A stretch of 64,000 nt of DNA from an uncultured Clostridia bacterium (GCA_947628735.1 CANRAY010000003.1:1-64000), one strand, 5' to 3'. Counted from the stretch's first letter, positions 19,365-29,896 are shown. Notes: generated by a model from the letters alone, not told the origin. A program made the numbers and translations.

Positions 19365-20122
19365 TGGTAGAAGAGAAAATATATGAAAAATATAATAATG
19401 ACAAAGAAAAAATAAAAGAAGCCCAAAGTGGAAATACAGAAGCAATGGAAAATTTGATTAATCACAATAAAGGATTGTTGTGGAGTATTGTAAAACGATT
19501 TAATCATAGAGGATATGATATGGAGGATTTATATCAAATTGCTTGTTTAGGCTTTATTAAATGTATTAAAAATTTTGATACTAATTTTGATGTTAAACTA
19601 TCTACCTATGCTGTGCCATATATTTTAGGAGAGATGAAAAGATATATTCAAGATGATGGTCCAATTAAAGTAAGCAGAACTTTAAAGGAGTTGCATGTGA
19701 AAATCCTATATGCTCAAAAAGAACATATGAAAAAAACAGGAAATGATATTTCAATTGAAGAACTTGAAAAAGAATTAAAAGTTTCAAAAGAAGATATTAT
19801 TATGGCACTAGATAGCCAAAATCCAGTAAGTTCAATTGATGAATATACTAATAATCAAGAAGAAGGACAAACATTACTAGATAAACTTGCAAATAATATA
19901 GATGAAGCTAATATGGTGACAAATAAAATAACAATAATGCAATTAATTAATAGTTTAAAGACTAGAGAAAAGCAGATTATTTTATTACGATATTATAAAG
20001 GAAAAACGCAAACTGAAATTGCAAAAATATTAGGAATAACACAAGTACAAATATCTCGTATTGAAAAGAAAATATTAAATGATATGAAAAGAAATTTAAC
20101 AGAGAATATATTAACAGGATAA
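19364..20122 (+). CDS. sigF: RNA polymerase sporulation sigma factor SigF
   Basis: DMEDLYQIACLGFIKCIKNFD...KLSTYAVPYILGEMKRYIQDDGPIKVSR; after spoIIAB. Confidence 0.94.
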   Translation: MVEEKIYEKYNNDKEKIKEAQSGNTEAMENLINHNKGLLWSIVKRFNHRGYDMEDLYQIACLGFIKCIKNFDTNFDVKLSTYAVPYILGEMKRYIQDDGPIKVSRTLKELHVKILYAQKEHMKKTGNDISIEELEKELKVSKEDIIMALDSQNPVSSIDEYTNNQEEGQTLLDKLANNIDEANMVTNKITIMQLINSLKTREKQIILLRYYKGKTQTEIAKILGITQVQISRIEKKILNDMKRNLTENILTG

Positions 20123-20131
20123 GGGGAAAGT

Positions 20132-21169
20132 ATGAGAAAAATTATATTATCATTAGGTTTATTAATTTTTGTTTTCTTTTCAATTCCAATTATTTTTACA
20201 TCAAGAAAAGTTCAAATCACAAGTATAGAAACGAATATATTAGATAATATCGGAAGTCAAGAAAATTTAGAAAACCAAAATAATATAGAAAATCAAGTAA
20301 AGAACGATTACGACTATAAAAAATATAGCAAGATAAAATTATTACATAGTGAAGAAAATAAAATTGAAGAGATTGGATTAGATGAATACCTATATGGTGT
20401 AGTGTCCGCAGAAATGCCTGTGAGTTTTGAAAAAGAAGCATTAAAAGCACAAGCAGTGGTAGCAAGAACTTATACAATTTATAAAATAAGCAATAATGAT
20501 AATAAACATAAAGATGCGGACATATGTGATGATCCTGGATGTTGTCAAGCGTGGATTTCTAAAGAAGACCGTATTGCTAAATGGGATAAAGAAAATCAAG
20601 AAGAATATTGGGGAAAAATTAAAAATGCAGTAGATGAAACACAGGGCAAATTTATAACATACAATGGAAAACCAATTAATGCTTTTTTTCATGCCAATAG
20701 TGGCGGAGCAACAGAAACGCCAGTTAATGTATGGGGAGGAACAGAATATCCATATCTTCAAACAGTTGTAACGAGTGGCGAAGATGCATATAGTCAATAT
20801 CATTCAGAATTATTAGTATCTCAAAAAGAATTTAAAGAAATTATACAAAATGTACATAGTGACTTTAAAATAGATTTTTCAAAAGATGATTGTATTGAGA
20901 TAATAGAATATACGGATGGAAACCGTGTTAAGGAAATAAAAGTGGGAAACTTAAACTTATCTGGAGTAGAAATGAGAAATCTTTTTAATTTGCGTTCTGC
21001 AAATTTTAAAATAACAATGGAAGAGGATAATATTAAATTTGAAGTAATTGGATATGGACATGGTGTTGGAATGAGCCAGACAGGAGCAGATAGCTTAGCA
21101 AAACAAGGAAAAAATTACGAAGAAATTATTCATCATTATTATACAGATGTAAAAATAGAAAATATGTAA
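20132..21169 (+). CDS. spoIID: Stage II sporulation protein D
   Basis: LDEYLYGVVSAEMPVSFEKEALKAQAVVARTYTIYK, FFHANSGGATE, GYGHGVGMSQTGAD. Confidence 0.95.
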   Translation: MRKIILSLGLLIFVFFSIPIIFTSRKVQITSIETNILDNIGSQENLENQNNIENQVKNDYDYKKYSKIKLLHSEENKIEEIGLDEYLYGVVSAEMPVSFEKEALKAQAVVARTYTIYKISNNDNKHKDADICDDPGCCQAWISKEDRIAKWDKENQEEYWGKIKNAVDETQGKFITYNGKPINAFFHANSGGATETPVNVWGGTEYPYLQTVVTSGEDAYSQYHSELLVSQKEFKEIIQNVHSDFKIDFSKDDCIEIIEYTDGNRVKEIKVGNLNLSGVEMRNLFNLRSANFKITMEEDNIKFEVIGYGHGVGMSQTGADSLAKQGKNYEEIIHHYYTDVKIENM

Positions 21170-21236
21170 GACAAACCTGTATAATTTTCTCAAAAATGTA
21201 AATACTTATGATAAAAGAAATCAAGGAGGAAGATTT

Positions 21237-22118
21237 ATGAGAAGAGAAAATAGAAGAAAAATGGAAGGAATGAGTGTAGATTTTAAAAAAATATCATATA
21301 TAGCAGGAAGCATTTTATCTGTTGCTGTAATAGCATTTGTTGTCACATTTTTTGTATATGGAAATCAATTAAATAAAAATACTCAATTAGCTCAAAAAGA
21401 AAGTAAAGTAATAGACTATTATAATGCTATGGAGAATTCAGAAACTACAAGTAGTAGTATAGGAAAAACAATTAATGAAATAGAAACAAATCAAACAAAT
21501 GAAATATCTGAAACAAATTCAACAGATGACACCAATACAACCAAATATGCTGTTAATACAAGTCGTGTAGAGGAAGTAACAGAAACATCTAATCAAGATA
21601 TAGTAGAAACAAATACAGAAAGTGATACAGATAAAAATTCAACAGAAACAGATGAAAAAGAAGAAAATACCCCAAATGATAACAAATCTAAAGAAGAACA
21701 AATAAAAGATCCAGAATTTACAATGCCTGTAAAAGGAGAAATTGTAACAGAATTTGCTAAAGACCAACTTGTATATTCTAATACATTAGGAGAATGGGTA
21801 ACACACAAAGGAATTGATATAAAAGCAGAAAAAACAACAATTGTAAAAGCATCTGCTGAAGGAACTGTAAAATCTATAAAAAATGATCCAAGATATGGAT
21901 TGACAGTTGTTGTAGAGCATACAAATGGTTATACTAGTGTTTATTCTAACTTATTAACAGCAGAGTTTGTTACAGTAGGAGAAAAATTAAAATCAGGACA
22001 AACAATTGGTACTGTAGGAAATACTGCAACTTTTGAAATCGCAGATGAAGCACATCTTCATTTTGAAATAGCAAAAGATGGAGAAAATTTAGATCCTGAA
22101 TTATATATAAAAAAATAA
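21237..22118 (+). CDS. spoIIQ: M23/LytM-domain membrane protein, SpoIIQ-like
   Basis: N-terminal TM, Thr/Glu-rich linker, LytM core with HKGID and HLHFEI; follows spoIID. Confidence 0.82.
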   Translation: MRRENRRKMEGMSVDFKKISYIAGSILSVAVIAFVVTFFVYGNQLNKNTQLAQKESKVIDYYNAMENSETTSSSIGKTINEIETNQTNEISETNSTDDTNTTKYAVNTSRVEEVTETSNQDIVETNTESDTDKNSTETDEKEENTPNDNKSKEEQIKDPEFTMPVKGEIVTEFAKDQLVYSNTLGEWVTHKGIDIKAEKTTIVKASAEGTVKSIKNDPRYGLTVVVEHTNGYTSVYSNLLTAEFVTVGEKLKSGQTIGTVGNTATFEIADEAHLHFEIAKDGENLDPELYIKK

Positions 22119-22202
22119 AATAATAACAAAGTTCTAATAATATATTATTGGAACTTTTTTTTATCTATGATATACTAAGAAAAAACAAAAATAGGAGAAG
22201 AA

Positions 22203-25200
22203 ATGGACTGGACAAAAGAACAAAAACAAGCAATTGAAGAAAGTGGAAATAATATATTAGTAGCAGCTGCAGCAGGAAGTGGAAAAACAGCAGTATTAGT
22301 TGAAAGAGTTATAAATAAAGTAGTAAGTAAAAAAATAGATATTGACAAGCTTTTAATTGTAACATTTACAAATGCTGCTGCTAGTGAAATGCGCGAAAAA
22401 ATATTAGAAGCAATATATAAGAAGTTGGAAGATGAACCTAATAATATTCATTTGCAAAGACAAATTACTTTATTAAACAAAGCAAGTATTTGTACTATCC
22501 ATTCTTTTTGTTTAGACGTAATTAGAAATAATTTTTATGAAATAGATACATCTGCTAACTTTAGAATAGGAGATTCAGCAGAAATAGAATTAATGAAAAA
22601 TGACACTTTAGAAGAAATTTTTGAACAAAAATATTTAGAAGCAGATAAAGGATTTTTAAAATTAATAGAAACTTATACAGCATATCAAAATGATGATGCC
22701 TTAAAAGAAATTATTTTAAATATATATAAATATATACAAAGTAATCCATTTCCTTTAAAATGGCTACAAGAAAAAATAGAAAGTTTTAACATAAACGAAC
22801 AAATAGATTTTGCAGAAACATTATGGGGAAAAATTATTTTAAATCATATTAAAGAAAATATACAAGATTGTATTATCAAATTAGAAAAAATTAGAAAAGA
22901 TACATTAAAATTTACAGAACTTGAAAAATATAGTCTGACTCTAGAAGATGATATAAATCAATTAGCTGATATTTTTCAAAGTGCTGATAATTGGAACAGA
23001 ACTTATGAAAAAATGAATGAAATGACATGGAAGAAATGGCCAGTTGATAAAAAAGTAACCAATGACCTAAAAAATACTGCGAAAGAAATACGTGATAAAG
23101 TAAAAAAACAATATAATAGTTTCTGCATAGGTGAAAATTCAGAAGAAGCAATAAAAGATATTAAAGACATGTATCCAATATTAAAAGAACTAGAAAAATT
23201 AATCATAGAATTTAACCAATTATTCCATGAAAAGAAAAAAGAGAAGAATATTGTTGATTTTAATGACATTGAACATTTTGCTTTAAATATTCTTGTAAAA
23301 GAACAAGATGGGAAAATAGAAAAAACAGAAGTAGCTAAAAGATATCAAGAAAAGTTTGTGGAAATTGCAATAGATGAATATCAAGACAGTAATTATGTTC
23401 AAGAATATATTTTAAATAGTATTTCAAATGGAAATAATATCTTTATGGTAGGGGATGTAAAGCAAAGTATTTATAAATTTAGACAAGCAAGTCCTGAACT
23501 TTTCTTGGAAAAATACAATACATATCAACTAAAGGAGGAGAAAAGTTCAGAAAAAGGACTAAAAATACAATTATTTAAAAATTTTAGAAGTAGAGAAAAT
23601 ATATTAGAAGTTACCAATCTTATCTTTGAAAACATTATGAGTAATGAGGTTGGCAACGTAGAATATAATGAAACAGAATTTTTAAATTATGGAGCTAATT
23701 ATTCAGAACCAGAAGAAAAAGATAGCAATTTTGCAGGAATAGCAGAACTAGATATTATTGACTTAAAAGAAGAAAATGATGAAGAAGATAATAATACAAA
23801 TCAAGAAGAAAATGAAAAAGTAGACGATATAATAGAGAATACAGTATTAGAAGCAAAATTAGTGGCACAGAAAGTAAAACAATTAGTTGAAAGTAACTAC
23901 ATGGTATATGACAAGAAAAAAGGATATAGAAAAATTACATATAAAGATATTTGCATTTTATTAAGAGCATCATCAAAACTATCACCTATTTATGAAAAAG
24001 AAATACAAGAATTAGAAATCCCAGTATTTAGTGATAGTTCATCTACTTATTTAGAATCAATGGAAGTACAAACCATTATGGCACTATTAAAAGCAATTGA
24101 CAATCCAATGCAAGATATTCCATTAGTAACAGTATTAAGATCTACAATTGGAGGTTTTAGTGATAATGAATTAATACAAATTCGATTAGTAGATAAAAAT
24201 CATACTTTCTTTGAATCAATGATAAAAGCAAAACTAAGTGTAGAAGCATCATTAAGAGATAAAATAGAAAGACTTTTAGAACAAATAGATATATGGAGAA
24301 AAGAAGAAAAATATTTAGAATTAGATGAATTTATATGGAAAATCTATATGGAAACAGGATTTTACCATTATGTTGGACTATTACCAAATGGAAACTTAAG
24401 ACAAGCAAATTTAAAATTGTTATTTGAAAAAGCAAAACAATATGAAAAGGCAAGTTTTAAAGGGTTATTTAATTTTATTAATTTTATGGATAAAGTAAAA
24501 ACAAACAGCAGTGATGTGGGCTCAGCAAAATTAATAGGTGAAAACGATAATGTGGTCAGAATTATGAGTATTCATAAAAGTAAAGGTCTAGAATTTCCAG
24601 TAGTATTTTTATGCAATACAGGAAAGCAATTTAATATGCAAGATTTAAAAAGTCCTATCTTATTACACCAAACTATGGGAATAGGGGTAAAATATATAGA
24701 TAGTGAAAGAAAGATAACATATGACACCTTAAGCAAAGAGGCATTAAAATTAGCAATGAAAAGAGAAAGCATTTCAGAAGAAATGAGAATTCTATATGTA
24801 GCATTAACTCGTGCAAAGGAAAAATTAATAATTACAGGACTTACAAAAAATCTAGAAAAATCTTTAAAAACTAAACAGGAAGAACTTGAAATATATCAAG
24901 ATAATTCATTAGATAAAAGAAAAATAAATGAAAATTTAATTGAAAAATATATAACTTATTTAGATTGGATAGAATTAGTTTATTTATATAATAAAGAAAA
25001 AATAAATAATATCATAGAATTACACACTTATAAGAAAAATGATATTTTAACAGATGTAAAAGAAGAAAAGCAAGAAATTGATTTTAATAAATTAATAGAA
25101 GAAGAAAAGAAAAAAATTAAGCCAGAAGAAAAGAAAATTTTAGAACAAAGAATCAAAAAAGTATTAGAATGGCAATATGAGCATATGTCTTCGACAATAA

Positions 25201-25847
25201 TGCCAACTAAAACTTCAGTTACAAAACTAAAACAAACCGAAGAGCTAAAAGAAGAAGGCATTAGTGACATAAAAGAAGTTATAGAAAAACAAAAGAAAAC
25301 AGCAATAAAAGTAGAATTAACTGATATACCAGAATTTATAAAAGAAAAGAAAACATTAACTGCAATGCAAAAAGGTACATTAATGCATTTATGTGTACAA
25401 AAATTAAATGAAAAAAATAAATATACAGAAAATGAATTAATGCAATGGATACAAGAGTTATATGAAAATAATATTATTTCAGAATTAGAAAAAAATAATA
25501 TTAATATAAAAGCATTAAAACGATATGTAGATTCAGATTTATATAAAGATTTACAAACAGCTAAAGAAATTCATAAAGAAACACCTTTTTATATTAATAT
25601 TTCCGCTAAAAATATTATGCCAGAAGCGGAAGATGAAAATATTTTAGTACAAGGAATTATTGACTTATATTATATTAACAAAGAAGGAAAATTAGTGTTA
25701 GTAGACTATAAAACCGACTATATTCAGCCTGGTGAAGAAAAATCATTAGAAGAAAAATATAAAATACAATTGGAATTATATAAACAGGCACTAGAAAAAT
25801 CACTAGGAAGATCAGTAGACAAAGTGATGATTTATAATTTAAATTAA
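22203..25847 (+). CDS. addA: ATP-dependent helicase/nuclease subunit A
   Basis: MDWTKEQKQAIEESGNNILVAAAAGSGKTAVLVER; SIHKSKGLEFPVVF; nuclease ILVQGIIDLYYINKEGKLVLVDYKTDY. Confidence 0.96.
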   Translation: MDWTKEQKQAIEESGNNILVAAAAGSGKTAVLVERVINKVVSKKIDIDKLLIVTFTNAAASEMREKILEAIYKKLEDEPNNIHLQRQITLLNKASICTIHSFCLDVIRNNFYEIDTSANFRIGDSAEIELMKNDTLEEIFEQKYLEADKGFLKLIETYTAYQNDDALKEIILNIYKYIQSNPFPLKWLQEKIESFNINEQIDFAETLWGKIILNHIKENIQDCIIKLEKIRKDTLKFTELEKYSLTLEDDINQLADIFQSADNWNRTYEKMNEMTWKKWPVDKKVTNDLKNTAKEIRDKVKKQYNSFCIGENSEEAIKDIKDMYPILKELEKLIIEFNQLFHEKKKEKNIVDFNDIEHFALNILVKEQDGKIEKTEVAKRYQEKFVEIAIDEYQDSNYVQEYILNSISNGNNIFMVGDVKQSIYKFRQASPELFLEKYNTYQLKEEKSSEKGLKIQLFKNFRSRENILEVTNLIFENIMSNEVGNVEYNETEFLNYGANYSEPEEKDSNFAGIAELDIIDLKEENDEEDNNTNQEENEKVDDIIENTVLEAKLVAQKVKQLVESNYMVYDKKKGYRKITYKDICILLRASSKLSPIYEKEIQELEIPVFSDSSSTYLESMEVQTIMALLKAIDNPMQDIPLVTVLRSTIGGFSDNELIQIRLVDKNHTFFESMIKAKLSVEASLRDKIERLLEQIDIWRKEEKYLELDEFIWKIYMETGFYHYVGLLPNGNLRQANLKLLFEKAKQYEKASFKGLFNFINFMDKVKTNSSDVGSAKLIGENDNVVRIMSIHKSKGLEFPVVFLCNTGKQFNMQDLKSPILLHQTMGIGVKYIDSERKITYDTLSKEALKLAMKRESISEEMRILYVALTRAKEKLIITGLTKNLEKSLKTKQEELEIYQDNSLDKRKINENLIEKYITYLDWIELVYLYNKEKINNIIELHTYKKNDILTDVKEEKQEIDFNKLIEEEKKKIKPEEKKILEQRIKKVLEWQYEHMSSTIMPTKTSVTKLKQTEELKEEGISDIKEVIEKQKKTAIKVELTDIPEFIKEKKTLTAMQKGTLMHLCVQKLNEKNKYTENELMQWIQELYENNIISELEKNNINIKALKRYVDSDLYKDLQTAKEIHKETPFYINISAKNIMPEAEDENILVQGIIDLYYINKEGKLVLVDYKTDYIQPGEEKSLEEKYKIQLELYKQALEKSLGRSVDKVMIYNLN

Positions 25848-25925
25848 CAAAAATAATATCTAAAAGCAGAACTATTACAAAATAAAACGCATACCATATA
25901 ATAATACTGAAAGAAGGGATATTAT

Positions 25926-26279
25926 ATGCTAGATTTTATTATAAATGGAATCTTTTGGGTACTTGCTTTATATGGATTGTTCGAAATAATCAAAAATATA
26001 ATATACATATGGTCATACACAAATATAAAATCAGAAGGCATTTACATAGTGGTTGCTACTAAAAATCAAGAAGAAAAGATAGAAGGATTTTTAAGGACAG
26101 TTCTATTTAGAATGATTTATGGAAGGGAAGAATGTATAAAAGAATTAATAGTAACTGACTTAGATTCAAATGATAATACATCAGAAATATTAGATAAACT
26201 TAGTCTAGAATATAATTTTATAAAATCAATAAAATGGAAAGATTGCAAAAAATTAATGGATCACATAGACGAATCTTAA
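25926..26279 (+). CDS. Small membrane-anchored protein, glycosyltransferase-like fragment
   Basis: 117 aa, one TM then VVATKNQEEKIEGFLRTV...IVTDLDSNDNTSEIL. Confidence 0.6.
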   Translation: MLDFIINGIFWVLALYGLFEIIKNIIYIWSYTNIKSEGIYIVVATKNQEEKIEGFLRTVLFRMIYGREECIKELIVTDLDSNDNTSEILDKLSLEYNFIKSIKWKDCKKLMDHIDES

Positions 26280-26289
26280 AAATGAAAAG

Positions 26290-26318
26290 CCCCACCAACC
26301 AAAGAATGGCTGGTGGGG
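26290..26318 (-). terminator. GC-rich terminator of the 26360-27370 gene
   Basis: ccccaccaacc aaagaat ggctggtgggg, T-rich on minus strand. Confidence 0.75.
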
Positions 26319-26359
26319 TTGTGACTTTGGGGAATTTACCAAAAGATCACAGGGTTCCA

Positions 26360-27370
26360 TTATTTACTTTTGATGTCGACAAGGCATACACCATTGGAAA
26401 TACGCCAACTAACATCATATCCTAACTCGTTGGTAAGAATACGAACAGGAACCAGTGTTGTGCCATTTCGAGCAAACGGTGCAACATCTCCAGTCTTGTA
26501 AGAACCATTTATCCAATAAGTGGAATTGTTAAGCCAAAGAGCTAACCAGAAATTGTCTCTCTTGATAGAAACACGACTGCCATACTCAGGCTCCCAAATC
26601 ACCTCGCAACCAAAATAACGAGCGATTGCTGCTACAGGCAACATTGTGTATCCAGGAGAGATAACTGTTCCTCCATAGTAGGGAAAGTCCATGCGAGTAC
26701 CATTCAATGTAACAACAACAGGAGTTTCCTTATTGTTATTAACAAATACGATGTTATCGTAAATGGTAAGTGTGTAACCATAGCGTTCACACCAATCCGC
26801 AAGTGAAGACTTCTCAACTCCCTGAACGAAGATAAGTCCTTCAGTTTCTTTTGGAAACAGCTTAGGAATGTCTACAGAGGGAACATAGATATACGCTTTT
26901 GGATCCTTAACTTTGGTTTCAACAAAGACTGATGCATTTGTCCGTACACCATTCACATAAATTGTGGCAGGAACTTCACCCTTATCAGCTACCTGATCAT
27001 CAGGGAGATGAAGAACATCACCATCTGTCCAGAAGTAAAGGGTAGAGATGTTGTAGGAATACGAATATCCAAGCCTGTCAGCCCAATAGATCAAATCATA
27101 TGGGCCAGATGCCGAGACATTGTAATCCTTAACCTTGGGGAAAATGCCGGAAAGTTGCCGATAGGTTTGTACGTACACTTCCAATTCTCCAGTGTCAGCG
27201 TCAGAAACGCACAGATCTGCTTTGCCCATCTTCACATTGTCGACATAAATGTCAGGGGTCAAATTGAACGTATCTGCTGCACTGGCAGTTGTGGCGGTGC
27301 CAACCATCATTGAGAGGGCTAACACCAGGGTCAGGATGAGGCTACAGAGCCTCCGAGTCTGCTTCTTCAT
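26360..27370 (-). CDS. Secreted copper-amine-oxidase N-terminal-like (stalk) domain protein, GC-elevated cassette
   Basis: Signal peptide MKKQTRRLCSLILTLVLALSMMVGTATTASA; VVVTLNGTRMDFPYY...MLPVAAIARYFGCEVIWE...TLVPVRILTNELGYDVSW; no catalytic amine-oxidase domain visible. Confidence 0.8.
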   Translation of the reverse strand: MKKQTRRLCSLILTLVLALSMMVGTATTASAADTFNLTPDIYVDNVKMGKADLCVSDADTGELEVYVQTYRQLSGIFPKVKDYNVSASGPYDLIYWADRLGYSYSYNISTLYFWTDGDVLHLPDDQVADKGEVPATIYVNGVRTNASVFVETKVKDPKAYIYVPSVDIPKLFPKETEGLIFVQGVEKSSLADWCERYGYTLTIYDNIVFVNNNKETPVVVTLNGTRMDFPYYGGTVISPGYTMLPVAAIARYFGCEVIWEPEYGSRVSIKRDNFWLALWLNNSTYWINGSYKTGDVAPFARNGTTLVPVRILTNELGYDVSWRISNGVCLVDIKSK

Positions 27371-27428
27371 TGCATACATCCTCCTTCTAAAATAAATATT
27401 GTCTTGCAACTTGAAACATATATGTTAA

Positions 27429-27521
27429 CATATAAGAGGATTACATAGAATTCCACCTCTTATATGAGGAACCAATTAAGAATGTTTATTACAAACATTC
27501 TTTTATCTACAAAAATGTAGA
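27429..27521 (-). promoter_or_regulatory. Structured leader with three perfect hairpins upstream of 27370 gene
   Basis: catataagagg/cctcttatatg (27429-27439, 27456-27466); aagaatgttt/aaacattctt (27478-27487, 27493-27502); tctaca/tgtaga (27506-27511, 27516-27521). Confidence 0.6.
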
Positions 27522-27638
27522 CATTATAATTATAGCATAATATAGCAAGATTTTCAAATTATACCAATAAAGTATTGATTAATTTTTAAAATAAATATAA
27601 AATGTTAAAATAAGCCAAAAAGTAAAGAGGTTTTTGTA

Positions 27639-29867
27639 TTGGAAATTACAGGAGAAGTAAAAGAAATTATCTATAAAAATGAATTGAATAGCTACTGTAT
27701 TGCTGAATTTGAAACAGAAGAAGGAGAAATAACAATAGTAGGATATTTACCATTTATTAATGTCGGAGATACAATTAAAGCAATTGGAAATATTGTGGAA
27801 CATCCAGAATATGGAGAACAATTTAAAATAGACACTTTTGAAAAAATGCTACCACAAAGCTTAGATGCACTAGAAAGGTATTTATCTAATGGAACAATAA
27901 AAGGAGTAGGACCTGCGACAGCAAAAAAAATAATAGAAACATTTGGAGAAGAAACCATTCAAGTTTTTAAATTAGAACCAGAAAGATTGTCACAAATAAA
28001 AGGAATTACAAAAGAAAAAGCTTATGAAATAGCAGAAAGTTTTATAGAAAATTGGGAAATCTGGCAAATTGTGGGATTTTTAGATAAATTTGGAATAGGA
28101 CCACAAAGTGCAGAAACTATTTATAAAAAATTAGGCGTAAATGCTATGGAAGAGATTCAATCAAATCCATATTTGCTAGTAGACTTAGTAAATAAAGTTA
28201 ACTTCAGTCAAATTGATAAAATGGCATTAGAAATTGGAATGGATGATACAAACGAAAAACGTATTCGCAGTGGTATTAAACATGCTTTAATTTTAACAAC
28301 ATATAATGGACATTGCTCAGTTTTATATGAAAATCTAATCCAATTTGTAAAAAAAATATTAAATATTGATGAAGAATCAATTGAAAATGTACTAATTAAT
28401 ATGAAAGTAAAAGAAGAAGTTATTATTGTAGATATAGATGAAAAAGAATGGGTATATTTAATGCCATACTATAAGGCTGAGAAAACAGTAGCAGAAAAGT
28501 TAATAACGCTAAAGCAATATAAAAATATAAAACATATTGACAGATTTAAAAAAGAATTAGAAAAGGTTGAAAAAAAATCCAATATTGAATTATCAGATAT
28601 GCAAAAAGAAGCTGTTAAAGCTATTAATGAAAACAATGTATGTGTTATTACAGGAGGACCAGGAACAGGAAAAACAACAATTATAAAAACTATTATTGAA
28701 TTATATAAACAAAATGAAATGAAACCAGTTCTTTGTGCACCAACAGGAAGAGCAGCAAAAAGAATGACAGAAACAACTGGAAATGAAGCTAAAACCTTAC
28801 ATAGACTTTTAGAAATTGGAAGTATTATATCAGATGACACTCAAAATATAAATATGGATTACTCAGTAGCACCAATTGATGCAGACATAATTATTGTTGA
28901 TGAAATGTCAATGGTAGATATTTTCTTAATGAATTATTTATGCAAAGCCATTTACAATGGAACCAAATTAGTACTAGTAGGAGATATTGATCAATTACCA
29001 TCTGTAGGACCAGGAAATGTATTAAAAGACATTATTGAATCAAATCAAATTATAACAATTACACTTAATAAAATTTTTAGACAAGCAGCCCAAAGTAAAA
29101 TTATTGTTAATTCACATAGGGTAAATGATGGAAATCAGTTTATTTCAAAAGAAGAAATAGAAGAAGAACAAGAAAACTACTTAGATGACTTTTTCTATAT
29201 CAATGAGGGTAATAAAATTAAAATATTAGATCAAGTTATTTCATTAAGTGGAGAACGATTGAAAAAATATGGAGATTATGACTTTTTAAAGAATATACAA
29301 GTAATAACTCCAACTAAAAAAGGAGAATTAGGAACTAAAGAATTAAATAAACAATTACAAGAAACAGTAAATCCAGCAAATGAAATGAAACAAGAAAGAA
29401 AATTTGGAGAAACTATTTTCCGTGAAGGAGATAGGATTATGCAAATTAAAAATAATTATGAAATGTACTGGGAAAAACATGGTGTAAGTTTTGAAACAGG
29501 AAGCGGAGTTTTTAATGGAGAATTTGGAACAATTGAAAATATAAATGAAAAAGAAAAGCAAATGCAAATTAGATTTGATGATGATAAATTAGCTTGGTAT
29601 CAATTTAATGAATTAGAACAAATTGAACATGCTTATGCAATTACTGTACATAAATCACAAGGAAGTGAATTTGATGTTGTAATCATGCCAATCAGCCAAA
29701 CAGCACCAATGTTATTGACCAGAAATTTATTATATACAGGAATGACAAGAGCCAAAAAGCTATTAATTATTATAGGAAACAAAAATATTTTAGATTTTAT
29801 GATACGAAATGCAGACAATAAAAAAAGAAATACGGGTTTAGCATATCAATTACAAAATATAAAATAA
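27639..29867 (+). CDS. recD2: RecD-like DNA helicase RecD2
   Basis: HhH repeats, GGPGTGKTTIIKTII, IIVDEMSMVDIFL, VHKSQGSEFDVVI. Confidence 0.95.
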   Translation: MEITGEVKEIIYKNELNSYCIAEFETEEGEITIVGYLPFINVGDTIKAIGNIVEHPEYGEQFKIDTFEKMLPQSLDALERYLSNGTIKGVGPATAKKIIETFGEETIQVFKLEPERLSQIKGITKEKAYEIAESFIENWEIWQIVGFLDKFGIGPQSAETIYKKLGVNAMEEIQSNPYLLVDLVNKVNFSQIDKMALEIGMDDTNEKRIRSGIKHALILTTYNGHCSVLYENLIQFVKKILNIDEESIENVLINMKVKEEVIIVDIDEKEWVYLMPYYKAEKTVAEKLITLKQYKNIKHIDRFKKELEKVEKKSNIELSDMQKEAVKAINENNVCVITGGPGTGKTTIIKTIIELYKQNEMKPVLCAPTGRAAKRMTETTGNEAKTLHRLLEIGSIISDDTQNINMDYSVAPIDADIIIVDEMSMVDIFLMNYLCKAIYNGTKLVLVGDIDQLPSVGPGNVLKDIIESNQIITITLNKIFRQAAQSKIIVNSHRVNDGNQFISKEEIEEEQENYLDDFFYINEGNKIKILDQVISLSGERLKKYGDYDFLKNIQVITPTKKGELGTKELNKQLQETVNPANEMKQERKFGETIFREGDRIMQIKNNYEMYWEKHGVSFETGSGVFNGEFGTIENINEKEKQMQIRFDDDKLAWYQFNELEQIEHAYAITVHKSQGSEFDVVIMPISQTAPMLLTRNLLYTGMTRAKKLLIIIGNKNILDFMIRNADNKKRNTGLAYQLQNIK

Positions 29868-29896
29868 AATATTCGGGGGCAGATTTAGGAGGTTTT

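Noticed and set aside
26234-26425. 63-aa plus-strand ORF after the 117-aa gene
   Set aside because: Reads through the GC-rich terminator and into the antisense of the CuAO-N-like gene
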